The notes below the pieces were generated by a model. It saw only the letters and a list, made by a program, of their open reading frames with translations, ran no database searches and was not told the DNA's origin. Source: Bryobacterales bacterium (GTDB lineage Bacteria > Acidobacteriota > Terriglobia > Bryobacterales > Bryobacteraceae). Taken from it: 62,420 nucleotides of DNA. Location of the stretch: assembly GCA_003167255.1 (NCBI GenBank), contig PMTR01000133.1, forward strand, positions 1-62,420, given 5' to 3'. Of the stretch, positions 32,644 to 40,576 are shown piece by piece (the first letter of the stretch is position 1; every line of letters begins with the position of its first letter). Both the position numbers and the translations under genes were made by a program.

Positions 32644-33323
32644 CTAGGCGGTCTTGTCTTTTGAGTAGCAGAGTGAATCCAGCTTACACTCGGCGCATTT
32701 GGGGTTGCGCGCCTGGCATAGCGCGCGGCCGTGCAGGATCACCTGGTGGGAAAAGAGAATCCACTTGTCGCGCGGGATGATGCTTACGAGGTCCTGCTCG
32801 ATCTTCACCGGGTCGGTCTGTTTGGTGAGGTCCAGACGGCGCGAAATGCGTTGTACGTGGGTATCCACCACAACGCCCGAAGCGATGCCATAGGCCGTGC
32901 CGAGCACCACGTTGGCGGTCTTGCGCGCGGCGCCGGGGATCGAGAGCATTTCTTCCATGGTGCGCGGCACGCCACCGCCGAAATCGGCGATCACTTTCTT
33001 GGCGGCGCCGACGATGGATTTCGCTTTGTTGTTGAAGAAGCCGGTGCTGCGGATGTCCAGTGCCAGCACTTCGGGCCGGACAGCGGCGAAATCGGCCGGG
33101 GTGGGATATTTTGCGAAGAGCCCCGGGGTGACTTGGTTGACGCGCTTATCGGTACACTGGGCCGAGAGGATGGTTGCCACCAGCAACTCCCATGGGTTGT
33201 GGTGATGGAGCGCACACGTGGCCGCGGGATACATTTCATCCAGGGCGGATAGAATGGCAGCCAGGCGGGCACTGCGTTCGGCTGCGGTTTTGGGCCTATT
33301 CGCGTAAGCTCGTGGTTGGACAT
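32644..33323 (-). CDS. nth: Endonuclease III, apparent frameshift near the start
   Basis: This base-excision repair glycosylase/AP-lyase has the helix-hairpin-helix MLSIPGAARKTANVVLG with the catalytic Lys, the catalytic Asp in VVVDTHVQRIS, and the 4Fe-4S motif with C-x6-C-x2-C-x5-C spacing in CQARNPKCAECKLDSLC. The conserved frame has no start codon where one is needed. A natural start lies at 33323 in the neighbouring frame (MSNHELTRIGPK). Adding one A to the AAAA run at 33288-33291 joins it to TAAERSARLAAIL, giving about 226 residues. The loss may be real or a sequencing slip. The start also abuts the divergent gene's ATG. Confidence 0.85.
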
Positions 33324-34617
33324 GCGTGCGCGTCTTCTTCTGCTGGCCGCTGCGTTGGTTGCGTATGGCGCTTCGCTCGGTTCGGGCTTTCACTTTGACG
33401 ATTATGCCATTTTCTCCGGCCCGCTCTTGCAGCCGGGGTGGGCATGGCTCGCACCCGGGGTGCTCACCACAATCAGCTTCTGGCTGAACTACCAGGCGGG
33501 CGGTGGAGCGCTCCTGTGTCACGCGCTCAATCTGGCATTGCATTTGGGAGCGGTGCTGCTGCTGTATGAGTGCGTGCGGCGGCTGGAAGGCGAGCGTGCG
33601 GCCCTGATCGCGGCGGCAATCTTCGCGGTACATCCGCTGCAGGCCGAGGCGGTGAACTATGTTTCGGCGAGGGGCGTTTTGATGGCGGCGACGCTCTTGC
33701 TGGCGGCACTTGCGAGCTGGTTGAGAAACCGCGAAGAAAAAGGTTGGCAGGCGAAAGCGCCTGCCCCACTGTTCCTAGCGGCGGCCTTACTGGCTAACCC
33801 CGAGTGGACGCTGCACGCTGCTCCGGGTGTTCACGCGGCGCGGTACTGGCTGGCACAGGGCGTGCTTGCGTGGCGATACCTGCGGCTGCTGGTGGCGCCT
33901 TGGGGCTTCACGGTGGACCCGGACGTGCGCGAGCCAGCGGCCTGGCTTGCAGTGGCCGCGTGGGTCTTGTTGCTGCTGGCGGCTGCGGCGCTGTGGCGCT
34001 GGAGAGCGAAGAGCCCGGCCATGCGGTGGGCTTTCGCCGGCTTGATTCTCATGATTGCGAGCGCGCTGGTTCCGGCGCGAGACCTGGCGGCCGATTACCG
34101 GATGTATCTGCCGATGATTGGCTTCTGCGCGGCGGCCGGCATTCTGCTCGAGCGTGTGAAACCTCGTGCGGCGGCGATGGGTGTGGTGCTGCTGCTGACG
34201 GCGGCGGGCGCCGCGCGAACCTGGGTGTGGCTATCGGACGAGCGGCTGTGGCGCGAAGCGGTGCGGCACGCGCCGGAAAAGGTGCGGCCCAAGGTTCAAT
34301 TGGCGCATGCCGTGCGGGCGGCGGAAGCGCTCGATCTGTTGAGCCAGGCGCGCGAACTGGATCCTCACGATCCGGACGTGCCCGCGGCAATCGGAAAGGT
34401 GCTGCTGGACGAAAGGCAACCCGACGCGGCTCTGACGGAGTTCGGGCGCGCGCTGGCGCTTGATCCGCGCAATGCCGTCAACCTCAACAATCGCGGTGTG
34501 GCGCTGGCGGAGATCGGTCAGACGGAAGCCGCGCGACTGGATTTCGAGCGGGCGCTCGAGATCAATCCGGACCTTGCCGAGGCCCGCGAGAATCTCAATA
34601 AGTTGCCGGCCCGGTGA
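33322..34617 (+). CDS. TMTC-like membrane protein with C-terminal TPRs
   Basis: The roughly 431-residue protein has about ten membrane segments. An early outside loop has the acidic motif SGFHFDDYAIF, which is typical of GT-C/TMTC-type proteins, and a C-terminal domain carries TPR units (LDPRNAVNLNNRGVALAEIG, then TEAARLDFERALEINP). Residues about 141-150 (GWQAKAPAPL) are encoded by an intact REP-like unit inserted in frame in a loop. Start candidates are ATG 33322 and TTG 33316; the former overlaps the nth start region on the other strand. Glycosyl transfer is inferred from architecture. The 3' end overlaps the convergent zinc-ribbon gene by 23 bases. Confidence 0.75.
   Translation: MRARLLLLAAALVAYGASLGSGFHFDDYAIFSGPLLQPGWAWLAPGVLTTISFWLNYQAGGGALLCHALNLALHLGAVLLLYECVRRLEGERAALIAAAIFAVHPLQAEAVNYVSARGVLMAATLLLAALASWLRNREEKGWQAKAPAPLFLAAALLANPEWTLHAAPGVHAARYWLAQGVLAWRYLRLLVAPWGFTVDPDVREPAAWLAVAAWVLLLLAAAALWRWRAKSPAMRWAFAGLILMIASALVPARDLAADYRMYLPMIGFCAAAGILLERVKPRAAAMGVVLLLTAAGAARTWVWLSDERLWREAVRHAPEKVRPKVQLAHAVRAAEALDLLSQARELDPHDPDVPAAIGKVLLDERQPDAALTEFGRALALDPRNAVNLNNRGVALAEIGQTEAARLDFERALEINPDLAEARENLNKLPAR
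33742..33769. repeat. REP-like unit inside a coding sequence (GTGGGGC head, minus orientation)
   Basis: The unit is the exact inverse of an arm of the pair at 56006-56074: it reads GGTTGGCAGGCGAAAGC and ends CGCCTGCCCCAC. Both copies share at least 26 bases without mismatch. Here it is read through by the TMTC-like gene, adding about nine residues without changing frame. Confidence 0.85.
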
Positions 34618-35371
34618 TTTGCACGTCCACGGTGATGTTTTGCCAGTCGGGCAATTCAATGAATCTGAGTTTGGTGTTGAAGGGCAGGACGAGCTCCTTC
34701 GATGCCGTCCCCGGGATGCTGGTCATGAAGGCGAAAGTGCCCACGGCGTCTTCTTCCGAATTCCGTGTGCGGCCCCACACCGTGACGTTGCCGGTGAGCC
34801 GATCCACGTCCACGTCGGAATGATTGATGAGCACGAAGCTCACGTTGATGACCTTCTTGTCTTGCTTGTCCTGGCTGAAGCGGACTCCCGAAACCTCGAC
34901 ATACTTCTGCAGCGTATTCACCTTGGCGCCGGGCTTGGCGGCCGGGCTATCCACGTTGGTGGCCGCCGCCGCCTCCCGGTTGGAAGCACGGTTGCGCGTG
35001 GCGATGGCATAAACGCCCAAACCCACGCCGAGGAATGCCAGGGCGAACAGGGCGGCCAGCGCCCATGTGGGCAGCATTGCGCCGGCGCGCTGCTTTTGCG
35101 CTGGTGGGGGCGGCGGCGCGGCGGCGAATAACGGTGACTGCGAGTGCGCCGGTTCGAACGCCGGCGGCGGAGGCGGAGGCGGCTCAGGCGGGAACGCGGC
35201 GGGTGGCGGCGGCGTGAACGCCGGCGGCGTGGCGGCCTCCATCCGTGGTTGCGGTGGCGGGGCCAGCAGTTCGGGCGGCGCTCCAGGCGCGGTTTTCGCG
35301 GCGCAATCCGGGCAATCGTTATACGACGGAGGAACCTCGCGCCCGCATTGCGGACAGATCCACGTGAACAT
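34595..35371 (-). CDS. Zinc-ribbon, proline-rich membrane protein
   Basis: The 258-residue protein begins with a zinc ribbon (WICPQCGREVPPSYNDCPDC, two CxxC pairs). A proline-rich linker to about residue 95 and one membrane segment (WALAALFALAFLGVGLGVYAI) follow, and then an extracytoplasmic beta domain (about residues 155-258) with NVSFVLINHSDVDVDRLTGN. The last domain resembles FxLYD/DUF-type beta-sandwiches found in membrane-anchored zinc-ribbon proteins. Its function is unknown. It is the first gene after a run of minus-strand genes ending with nuoB and pgeF, but spacing of about 20 bases suggests co-transcription with pgeF. Confidence 0.7.
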   Translation of the reverse strand: MFTWICPQCGREVPPSYNDCPDCAAKTAPGAPPELLAPPPQPRMEAATPPAFTPPPPAAFPPEPPPPPPPAFEPAHSQSPLFAAAPPPPPAQKQRAGAMLPTWALAALFALAFLGVGLGVYAIATRNRASNREAAAATNVDSPAAKPGAKVNTLQKYVEVSGVRFSQDKQDKKVINVSFVLINHSDVDVDRLTGNVTVWGRTRNSEEDAVGTFAFMTSIPGTASKELVLPFNTKLRFIELPDWQNITVDVQITGPATY

Positions 35372-35391
35372 GTGTGTGCCTCACTTTTACT

Positions 35392-36039
35392 TTAGCGCGC
35401 GGCAATGCCGGCGAAGGAATACAGGCGGCCGGCGGATTCACGGTCGCGGCGGAAGGAATGAAAGTCTTCGGGCCGGCACATGGTGCAGAAATTCGACGCG
35501 TAGATGCGACCCGCCGTTACGCCGGATTCGAGCAGTTGGGCGCGGTTGCCGGCCACGAGATCGATATGCGCGCGGCCCTCGAGGCCAAACTGCGCGGCGA
35601 CCTCCGGCCCCACTTCGTAGCAGCAGCAGCCGATGGCTGGCCCGATGGCGGCATACAGGTCGCGCGGATCGGTGGAGAAGCGCCGGCTCATGGCCTGAAC
35701 CGCGCGTAGGGCGATGCGCGCCACGGTGCCCCGCCAACCCGCATGCACGGCGGCCACGGCGCGATTGCGCTCATCCACCAGAAGGATCGGCACGCAATCG
35801 GCGGTCTTCACGGCGATGACGGCGCCGGGCGCGTCTTCGAGCAGCGCGTCGCCCTGGCCCAAGACGCCGCTGCGCCCATCGGCCGAGATGCAACTGCCGG
35901 AATGTACCTGCTTGAGGGTGGCCAGGTTTTCAAACAGCGCGGGAATGGCGGAGCGGCGCGTGCCGAAGCCGTGGATCAGCCAGGGTAATGCGTCCAGCTC
36001 GGTGGATCGGTAGATGTGGCGCGAATCGCAATAGAACAC
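35392..36039 (-). CDS. pgeF: Peptidoglycan editing factor PgeF (laccase-domain family)
   Basis: The 215-residue protein belongs to the YfiH/PgeF family, which removes incorrectly incorporated L-Ser from peptidoglycan precursors and shows purine nucleoside phosphorylase activity in related proteins. Family motifs are LKQVHSGSCI, KTADCVPILLVDE, VAAVHAGWRGTVARIA and AIGPAIGCCCYEVGPE. The Cys and His residues that bind metal are all present. Its start codon lies two bases after the nuoB stop, so the pair is likely co-transcribed. Length is slightly short but complete. Confidence 0.9.
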   Translation of the reverse strand: MFYCDSRHIYRSTELDALPWLIHGFGTRRSAIPALFENLATLKQVHSGSCISADGRSGVLGQGDALLEDAPGAVIAVKTADCVPILLVDERNRAVAAVHAGWRGTVARIALRAVQAMSRRFSTDPRDLYAAIGPAIGCCCYEVGPEVAAQFGLEGRAHIDLVAGNRAQLLESGVTAGRIYASNFCTMCRPEDFHSFRRDRESAGRLYSFAGIAAR

Positions 36040-36041
36040 GA

Positions 36042-36608
36042 TTACGCCGGGTGCTGAACCTGCGCGATGCGGATCTGCTGTTTGAAGTTCTCCAGCATGG
36101 TTTCGTCGAGACGCACTTCGGTGGGCCGTTTCACCAGGGTGGTCATTTGGTCGATTTTGTCTTGCAGCTTCATCAACCCGAAGAAGAGATTTTCGGGCCG
36201 CGGCGGGCAGCCGGTGATGTAGACATCCACGGGGACGATTTTATCGACGCCCTGAAGCACGGCGTAGGTATTGAACGGTCCGCCGACGCTGGAGCAGGCG
36301 CCCATGGAGATGCACCACTTGGGATCGGGCATCTGGTCCCAGATGCGTTTCAGAACCGGCGCCATCTTGAGCGTGACGGTGCCGGCCACGATCATGAGGT
36401 CGGATTGGCGCGGGCTGGGCCGGAAGACCTCCGCGCCGAAACGCGCGATATCGAAACGCGAGGTGCTGGCGGCGATCATCTCGATGGCGCAGCAAGCCAA
36501 GCCGAACGTGAGCGGCCAAATGGAAGACAGCCGCGCCCAATTGAACACATGGTCTACCGAGGTGGTGACGATGTTCTGTTCAAACTGGTTTTGAATGAAG
36601 GATGCCAC
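36042..36608 (-). CDS. nuoB: NADH-quinone oxidoreductase subunit B
   Basis: The 188-residue subunit carries the N2 iron-sulfur cluster of complex I. The tandem cysteines in [11 protein letters not shown] and the single cysteines in GACSSVGG and GCPPRPEN are all present. No other nuo gene is visible on either side; the downstream gene is pgeF and the upstream neighbour is on the other strand. This is therefore a stand-alone nuoB, possibly a second copy or a separated complex I gene. Confidence 0.93.
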   Translation of the reverse strand: MASFIQNQFEQNIVTTSVDHVFNWARLSSIWPLTFGLACCAIEMIAASTSRFDIARFGAEVFRPSPRQSDLMIVAGTVTLKMAPVLKRIWDQMPDPKWCISMGACSSVGGPFNTYAVLQGVDKIVPVDVYITGCPPRPENLFFGLMKLQDKIDQMTTLVKRPTEVRLDETMLENFKQQIRIAQVQHPA

Positions 36609-36651
36609 GCCACGATTCTAGCATCAAAGGCCGTTAGGCTTCGGCATGGGC

Positions 36652-36740
36652 GCTAGTGCAGCGTCCAAGGAACAGATGGACAGTGATTCAGCGGAGGAGA
36701 GCCGCCTAAAGGCGGCTGCGGCCAGGATTGGCCGCCCCAC
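36652..36740. repeat. REP-like block, GCCAGGATTGG family
   Basis: The block starts GCTAGTGCA and ends with head GTGGGGC in inverted form (ATTGGCCGCCCCAC). It holds the palindrome GCCGCCTAAAGGCGGC at 36701-36716. The block at 49612-49669 has the same start and end and differs mainly by missing the central AACAGATGGACAGTG segment. A third, diverged copy is at 5121-5150. Confidence 0.75.
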
Positions 36741-36760
36741 TAAAGTAGACTTGTTGGGAT

Positions 36761-37723
36761 ATGGCGATCTGGTTGAACGAAGAGGATGTCCGCGCGGTGT
36801 TGCCGCTGGGCGAGCTGATCGAGTGCATGGAAGGGGCGCTGGCGGCTTTCTCGGCGGGGCAAGTGCGGCAACCGGTGCGGACGGTGATCGAGGCGGGGTT
36901 GCCGGGGACGTTCTTCGCGACCATGCCGGCGGTTCTCGAAGCGGGGCCGGTGATGGGCGCCAAGCTGGTGACGCTGTTTCCTCCGAATGCGCACAAGGGC
37001 CTGCCGACGCACCAGGCGGCCATTGTGCTGATGGACGCTTTGAGCGGCGCACTGCTCGCGGTAATGGACGGGCGCTACATTACGGAAGTGCGGACAGCGG
37101 CGTCTTCAGCCGTGGCGCTGCGGGCGCTGGCGCGTGGCGGCGCGAAGAGGCTGGCACTAGTGGGCAGCGGCGTGCAGGCGGGGAGCCATTTGGCGGCGTT
37201 CGCGCTGGTGCGGAAGTTTGAAGAGGTGCGCTGCTGGAGTCCCACGGACGCGAATCTGCGAAGGTTCGCTGCGGCGCATCCGGAGGTGCGGATGGCGGCG
37301 AGCGCGGAGGAGGCGGTGCGCGGCGCCGATGTGATAGCGATCGTCACGGCGTCGGTAACTCCGGTGGTGTGGAACGACTGGGTGGCGGACGGGGCCTGCG
37401 TGATCTCGGTGGGCGCCTGCGTGCCAACGCACCGCGAGATGGACCCGAAGCTGGTAGCGCGGGGACGCCTGATCGCCGATTCCCGGGCAGCCGCGTTGAG
37501 GGAATCGGGCGACGTAGTGATGGCGATGGCGGAAGGCTACTTCGGGCCGGAGCACGTGGCGGCGGAAATTGGGGCGGTAGTCAGCGGCGCGGCGGCAGGC
37601 CGGACCTCCGAAGCGGAAGTGACCATTTACAAGCCCTTGGGAATTGCGGTGGAAGATGTGGCGGCCGCGCAGTTGGCGTATGCCCGGGCGCGGTCGGAGG
37701 GCCGAGGCCTGCGGCTTGGCTGA
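36761..37723 (+). CDS. Ornithine cyclodeaminase / mu-crystallin family enzyme
   Basis: The 320-residue NAD(P)-dependent enzyme has the family start WLNEEDVRAVLPLGELIECM, the substrate region GRYITEVRTAASSAVALRAL, and the Rossmann motif LALVGSGVQAGSHLAAF. Members act as ornithine cyclodeaminases, alanine dehydrogenases or ketimine reductases, which cannot be told apart here. The Lys expected after GAKLVTLFP is seen (NAHKGLPTHQA). A REP-like block ends 20 bases before the start, so the promoter lies within it. Gene length is normal. Confidence 0.88.
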   Translation: MAIWLNEEDVRAVLPLGELIECMEGALAAFSAGQVRQPVRTVIEAGLPGTFFATMPAVLEAGPVMGAKLVTLFPPNAHKGLPTHQAAIVLMDALSGALLAVMDGRYITEVRTAASSAVALRALARGGAKRLALVGSGVQAGSHLAAFALVRKFEEVRCWSPTDANLRRFAAAHPEVRMAASAEEAVRGADVIAIVTASVTPVVWNDWVADGACVISVGACVPTHREMDPKLVARGRLIADSRAAALRESGDVVMAMAEGYFGPEHVAAEIGAVVSGAAAGRTSEAEVTIYKPLGIAVEDVAAAQLAYARARSEGRGLRLG

Positions 37724-37771
37724 ATGGATCTTCTGTCACCGATCGTCCCTCTTCTGCATCTATAGACACAG

Positions 37772-37861
37772 ATGCCCGATTGGCTCTTGCTGGTCCTTGT
37801 TTTGGCGGGTTACGTCGCGTTGATGAAGTGGGTGTTGCCCTACTTCGGCGTATCCACTTGA
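37772..37861 (+). CDS. Small membrane protein; possible selenocysteine readthrough
   Basis: An ATG opens a 29-codon frame with one membrane segment (MPDWLLLVLVLAGYVALMKW) ending in a TGA at 37859-37861. The frame stays open after the TGA ([14 protein letters not shown]) to a TAG at 37967-37969. I recall single-span proteins of similar pattern with Cys where this TGA lies (PTCMSGxC); if so the TGA may encode selenocysteine and form a U-x4-C pair. A hairpin whose 3-base loop starts with G lies 23 bases beyond the TGA. The readthrough tail overlaps the 3' end of convergent pgk. The alternative is a plain 29-residue peptide. No Shine-Dalgarno is clear, but TATAGA lies just upstream. Confidence 0.45.
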   Translation: MPDWLLLVLVLAGYVALMKWVLPYFGVST

Positions 37862-37877
37862 ATGTCCGGCTCCTGCA

Positions 37878-37894
37878 ACGTCGCGGCGCGACGT
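37878..37894. promoter_or_regulatory. Hairpin: candidate bacterial SECIS or pgk 3' hairpin
   Basis: The perfect 7-bp stem ACGTCGC/GCGACGT has a GGC loop. On the plus strand its loop begins 23 bases after the TGA at 37859-37861, with G as the first loop base, as bacterial SECIS elements require. On the minus strand it directly follows the pgk stop codon, so it could instead be a 3' hairpin of pgk, though no T tract follows. Confidence 0.4.
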
Positions 37895-37895
37895 C

Positions 37896-39071
37896 CTAAC
37901 GATTCAGCGCAGCCACACCCGGCAGAACCATCCCCGCCAGGAACTCCAGCGACGCACCCCCGCCCGTAGAGACGTGCGTGATCTTGCTGGTGACGCCGGC
38001 GGCTTTGATGGCTTTTTCGGAGTCGCCGCCGCCGACGATGGAAACCGCTCCCGATGCGGCAACGGCCTTGGCGAGCGCAACCGTGCCGGCGTCAAAGGGC
38101 TGCTTCTCGAAGATGCCCATGGGGCCGTTCCAGATCACGGTTTTGGCAGTCGCGATGACTTTGGAATAAGCGTCGATGGTCTTCGGGCCGATGTCCACTC
38201 CGATCTTCCCGTCGGCGATGGTCTCGACCACTTCGTTGGCTGCGCCGGCCGCGATTTCCGAAACCACCACGTGGTCCACCGGCAGCATCAGCTTGGCTCC
38301 CAATTCGGCGAGCAGGCTCTTGGCCAGGTCCACCTTGTCGTCTTCCACCAGCGATTTGCCGATGGGCAATCCCTGCGCCTTCAGGAACGTGTAGGCCATC
38401 GCGCCGCCGATGAGCAGCTTGTCGACCACCTTGCCCAGGTTCCGGATGACTTCGATCTTGTCGGAAACTTTCGCGCCGCCCAGGATCGCGACGCACGGGC
38501 GCGCCGGGTTGGTAGTAGCCATGCCCAGGTACTTCAATTCGGCTTCCATCAGCAGACCGGCGGCGGCCTTGGGAACGAACCGGATCATGCCTTCGGTGGA
38601 GGCGTGCGCGCGATGCGCGGAGCCGAACGCGTCGTTGACGTAGACGTCGCACAGCGCCGCCAGCTTTTTGGCGAACTCCGGATCATTCTTCTCTTCTTCC
38701 GGGTGGAAGCGCAGGTTTTCGAGCAGCAGCACCTCGCCGGGGGCGGGCTTTAGAGCTTCCACTTCCGGACCGATGCAATCCGCAGCCATCTTCACCGGAC
38801 GGCCGAGCAGCTCCTGGAGCCGCGCCGCGACCGGCTGCAAGCTCATTTCCGGATTCGGTTTTCCCTTGGGACGCCCCAGGTGCGACGCCAGGATGACACC
38901 GGCGCCATGCTCCAGAGCATATTGAATGGTGGGCAGCGACGCCTTGATGCGCTTGTCGCTGGTGATTTCCATGTCGCCTTTCTCGTTTTTTTGCAGCGGG
39001 ACATTGAAATCCACCCGGATGAAGACTCGTTTGCCCTTCAGATCAAGATCGCGAATGGAAAGATAAGACAT
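37896..39071 (-). CDS. pgk: Phosphoglycerate kinase
   Basis: The 391-residue glycolytic enzyme transfers phosphate between 1,3-bisphosphoglycerate and ADP. Motifs include [24 protein letters not shown], and the C-terminal nucleotide region [14 protein letters not shown] with [15 protein letters not shown] place the start at the ATG at 39071 ([16 protein letters not shown]) since the upstream extension lacks family similarity. It is convergent with the ornithine cyclodeaminase-like gene and the tiny membrane protein; no other glycolytic genes are next to it. Confidence 0.95.
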   Translation of the reverse strand: MSYLSIRDLDLKGKRVFIRVDFNVPLQKNEKGDMEITSDKRIKASLPTIQYALEHGAGVILASHLGRPKGKPNPEMSLQPVAARLQELLGRPVKMAADCIGPEVEALKPAPGEVLLLENLRFHPEEEKNDPEFAKKLAALCDVYVNDAFGSAHRAHASTEGMIRFVPKAAAGLLMEAELKYLGMATTNPARPCVAILGGAKVSDKIEVIRNLGKVVDKLLIGGAMAYTFLKAQGLPIGKSLVEDDKVDLAKSLLAELGAKLMLPVDHVVVSEIAAGAANEVVETIADGKIGVDIGPKTIDAYSKVIATAKTVIWNGPMGIFEKQPFDAGTVALAKAVAASGAVSIVGGGDSEKAIKAAGVTSKITHVSTGGGASLEFLAGMVLPGVAALNR

Positions 39072-39121
39072 ATCAGGCCTCAAATGTAGGTTTACGTTTG
39101 AGGGTAACATGAGGCGCGCGA

Positions 39122-40396
39122 CTACTTCGTAATCAGGCGCGCGCCCCGGTTGCGCGTGAAATAGTCGTAGACCCATTGGACGAAGACCAGCATGCGGTTT
39201 TCAAATTCCACCAGGTACATCAGGTGCACGAAGACCCACAGGAACCAGGCGGCAAAGCCGGCCACGTGGAGCTTTCCGAATTCCGCGACGGCTTTGTTGC
39301 GGCCGATGGTAGCCAGGTTGCCTTTGTTGAAATAGTGGAACGGCGGTGAGGTTTTGCCCGCGAGCTTGGAGCGGAGGGCGTTGGCCACGTATCGCCCCTG
39401 CTGCATCGCCACGGGCGCCACGCCGGGGAGCGGCTTGCCGGTCTGGTGGGTGAAGCAGGCTAGGTCGCCGATGACGTGGATTTCGGGATGGCCCGGCACG
39501 GTGAGATCCGGCGAGACGATGACCCGGCCGGCGCGATCGAGCGGGGCGCCGGCGCGATCCGCCAACACTTTTCCCAGCCCCGATGCGCGCACGCCCGCGG
39601 CCCAGAGCACCGTGTGCGTGGCGATCTGCTCTTCCCTGCCCCCGCACAGCCCCCCGCACAACAGGGTCACGCTGCCTTCCTGGATGTTCGTGACGCGGGC
39701 GTTCGTCTTCGAGCGCACGCCCAGTGCCAGCAGTTGCTTCTCGGCCTTGGCGGAAAGATCCGGCGGGAACAGCGGCAGCACGCGCGATTCGCCTTCCACC
39801 AGCAGGATCTGCGCTTCCGCCGGGTTGATGTGGCGGAAATCATGGCGCAGGGTATCGTTCGAGATCTCGCCCAGCGCGCCAGCCAGTTCCACACCGGTGG
39901 GCCCGGCGCCGGCGATCACAAAAGTCAGCCAGGCGCGGCGCCTGGCGGCGTCCGGTTCGCGCTCGGCGTGCTCGAAGGCCGCCAGCAGCCGGCTGCGAAT
40001 GGCGGTGGCGTCCTCGATGGTCTTGAGGCCCGGCGCGAGCGGCTCCCATTGGTCATTGCCGAAATAGTGGTGGGTGGCGCCGGTGGCAATGATGAGGTCG
40101 TCGTAGGGCACTTCGGCGTCCGCCAGAATCACGCGCCGGTTGGCTACGTCGATGTCGCGCACTTCGCCCATGATGACTTCGGTGTTGCGCTGTTTGTGCA
40201 GCACGGCGCGGAGCGGCGAAGCGATTTCGCCGGGGGACAGCGCGCCGGTAGCCACCTGGTAGAGCAAAGGCTGGAAGAGGTGGAAATTGCGCCGGTCGAT
40301 CAGGGTTAGCGAGACCGGTGTGCGCCCCAACCGGCGGGCGGCGTACAACCCGCCAAAGCCGCCACCGACAATCACGACGCGATGCGCAGACGCCAT
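39122..40396 (-). CDS. ndh: Type II NADH dehydrogenase
   Basis: The 424-residue flavoprotein has the FAD Rossmann motif [18 protein letters not shown] and the NADH motif [19 protein letters not shown]. It also has [14 protein letters not shown], which completes the FAD site, and C-terminal amphipathic segments ([15 protein letters not shown]) that attach it to the inner membrane. It oxidises NADH and reduces quinone without pumping protons. All key sites are intact and the length is usual. A repeat pair lies upstream at 40440-40566. Confidence 0.92.
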   Translation of the reverse strand: MASAHRVVIVGGGFGGLYAARRLGRTPVSLTLIDRRNFHLFQPLLYQVATGALSPGEIASPLRAVLHKQRNTEVIMGEVRDIDVANRRVILADAEVPYDDLIIATGATHHYFGNDQWEPLAPGLKTIEDATAIRSRLLAAFEHAEREPDAARRRAWLTFVIAGAGPTGVELAGALGEISNDTLRHDFRHINPAEAQILLVEGESRVLPLFPPDLSAKAEKQLLALGVRSKTNARVTNIQEGSVTLLCGGLCGGREEQIATHTVLWAAGVRASGLGKVLADRAGAPLDRAGRVIVSPDLTVPGHPEIHVIGDLACFTHQTGKPLPGVAPVAMQQGRYVANALRSKLAGKTSPPFHYFNKGNLATIGRNKAVAEFGKLHVAGFAAWFLWVFVHLMYLVEFENRMLVFVQWVYDYFTRNRGARLITK

Positions 40397-40439
40397 CGCT
40401 TATGGGATGCAACGGCCGGCGGAGATGATTCTTAGGGTT

Positions 40440-40566
40440 GGAGGGCGGACCCCCTGGTCCGCGCGGGGCGCCCTCGTCCCGCAGTCGGATCAGCGCCAGC
40501 AGGCCGACGGGGGCGTCGGCCGCGGACCTGGGGGTCCGCCCTCCAGCTTGGAAAGCCTGCTCCACA
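40440..40566. repeat. BIME-like pair (GGAGGGCGGACC arms) plus GTGGAGC-type unit
   Basis: The arm at 40440-40463 (GGAGGGCGGACCCCC start) is inverted at 40521-40544 with one mismatch over 24 bases. Inside lies the palindrome GCCGACGGGGGCGTCGGC. At 40547-40566 a unit ending GCCTGCTCCAC is the inverse of the GTGGAGC unit at 3809-3831. The block fills the gap between ndh and the VWFA gene. Confidence 0.75.
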
Positions 40567-40576
40567 TGACGAGTCC

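Noticed and set aside
33324-33633. A longer N terminus for endonuclease III
   Set aside because: The extension is antisense to the TMTC-like gene, is not family-like, and a better start exists at 33323 if one base is restored.
37878-37894. Reading the hairpin as a definite pgk terminator
   Set aside because: No T tract follows on the minus strand, so I kept it as an ambiguous element with two possible roles.
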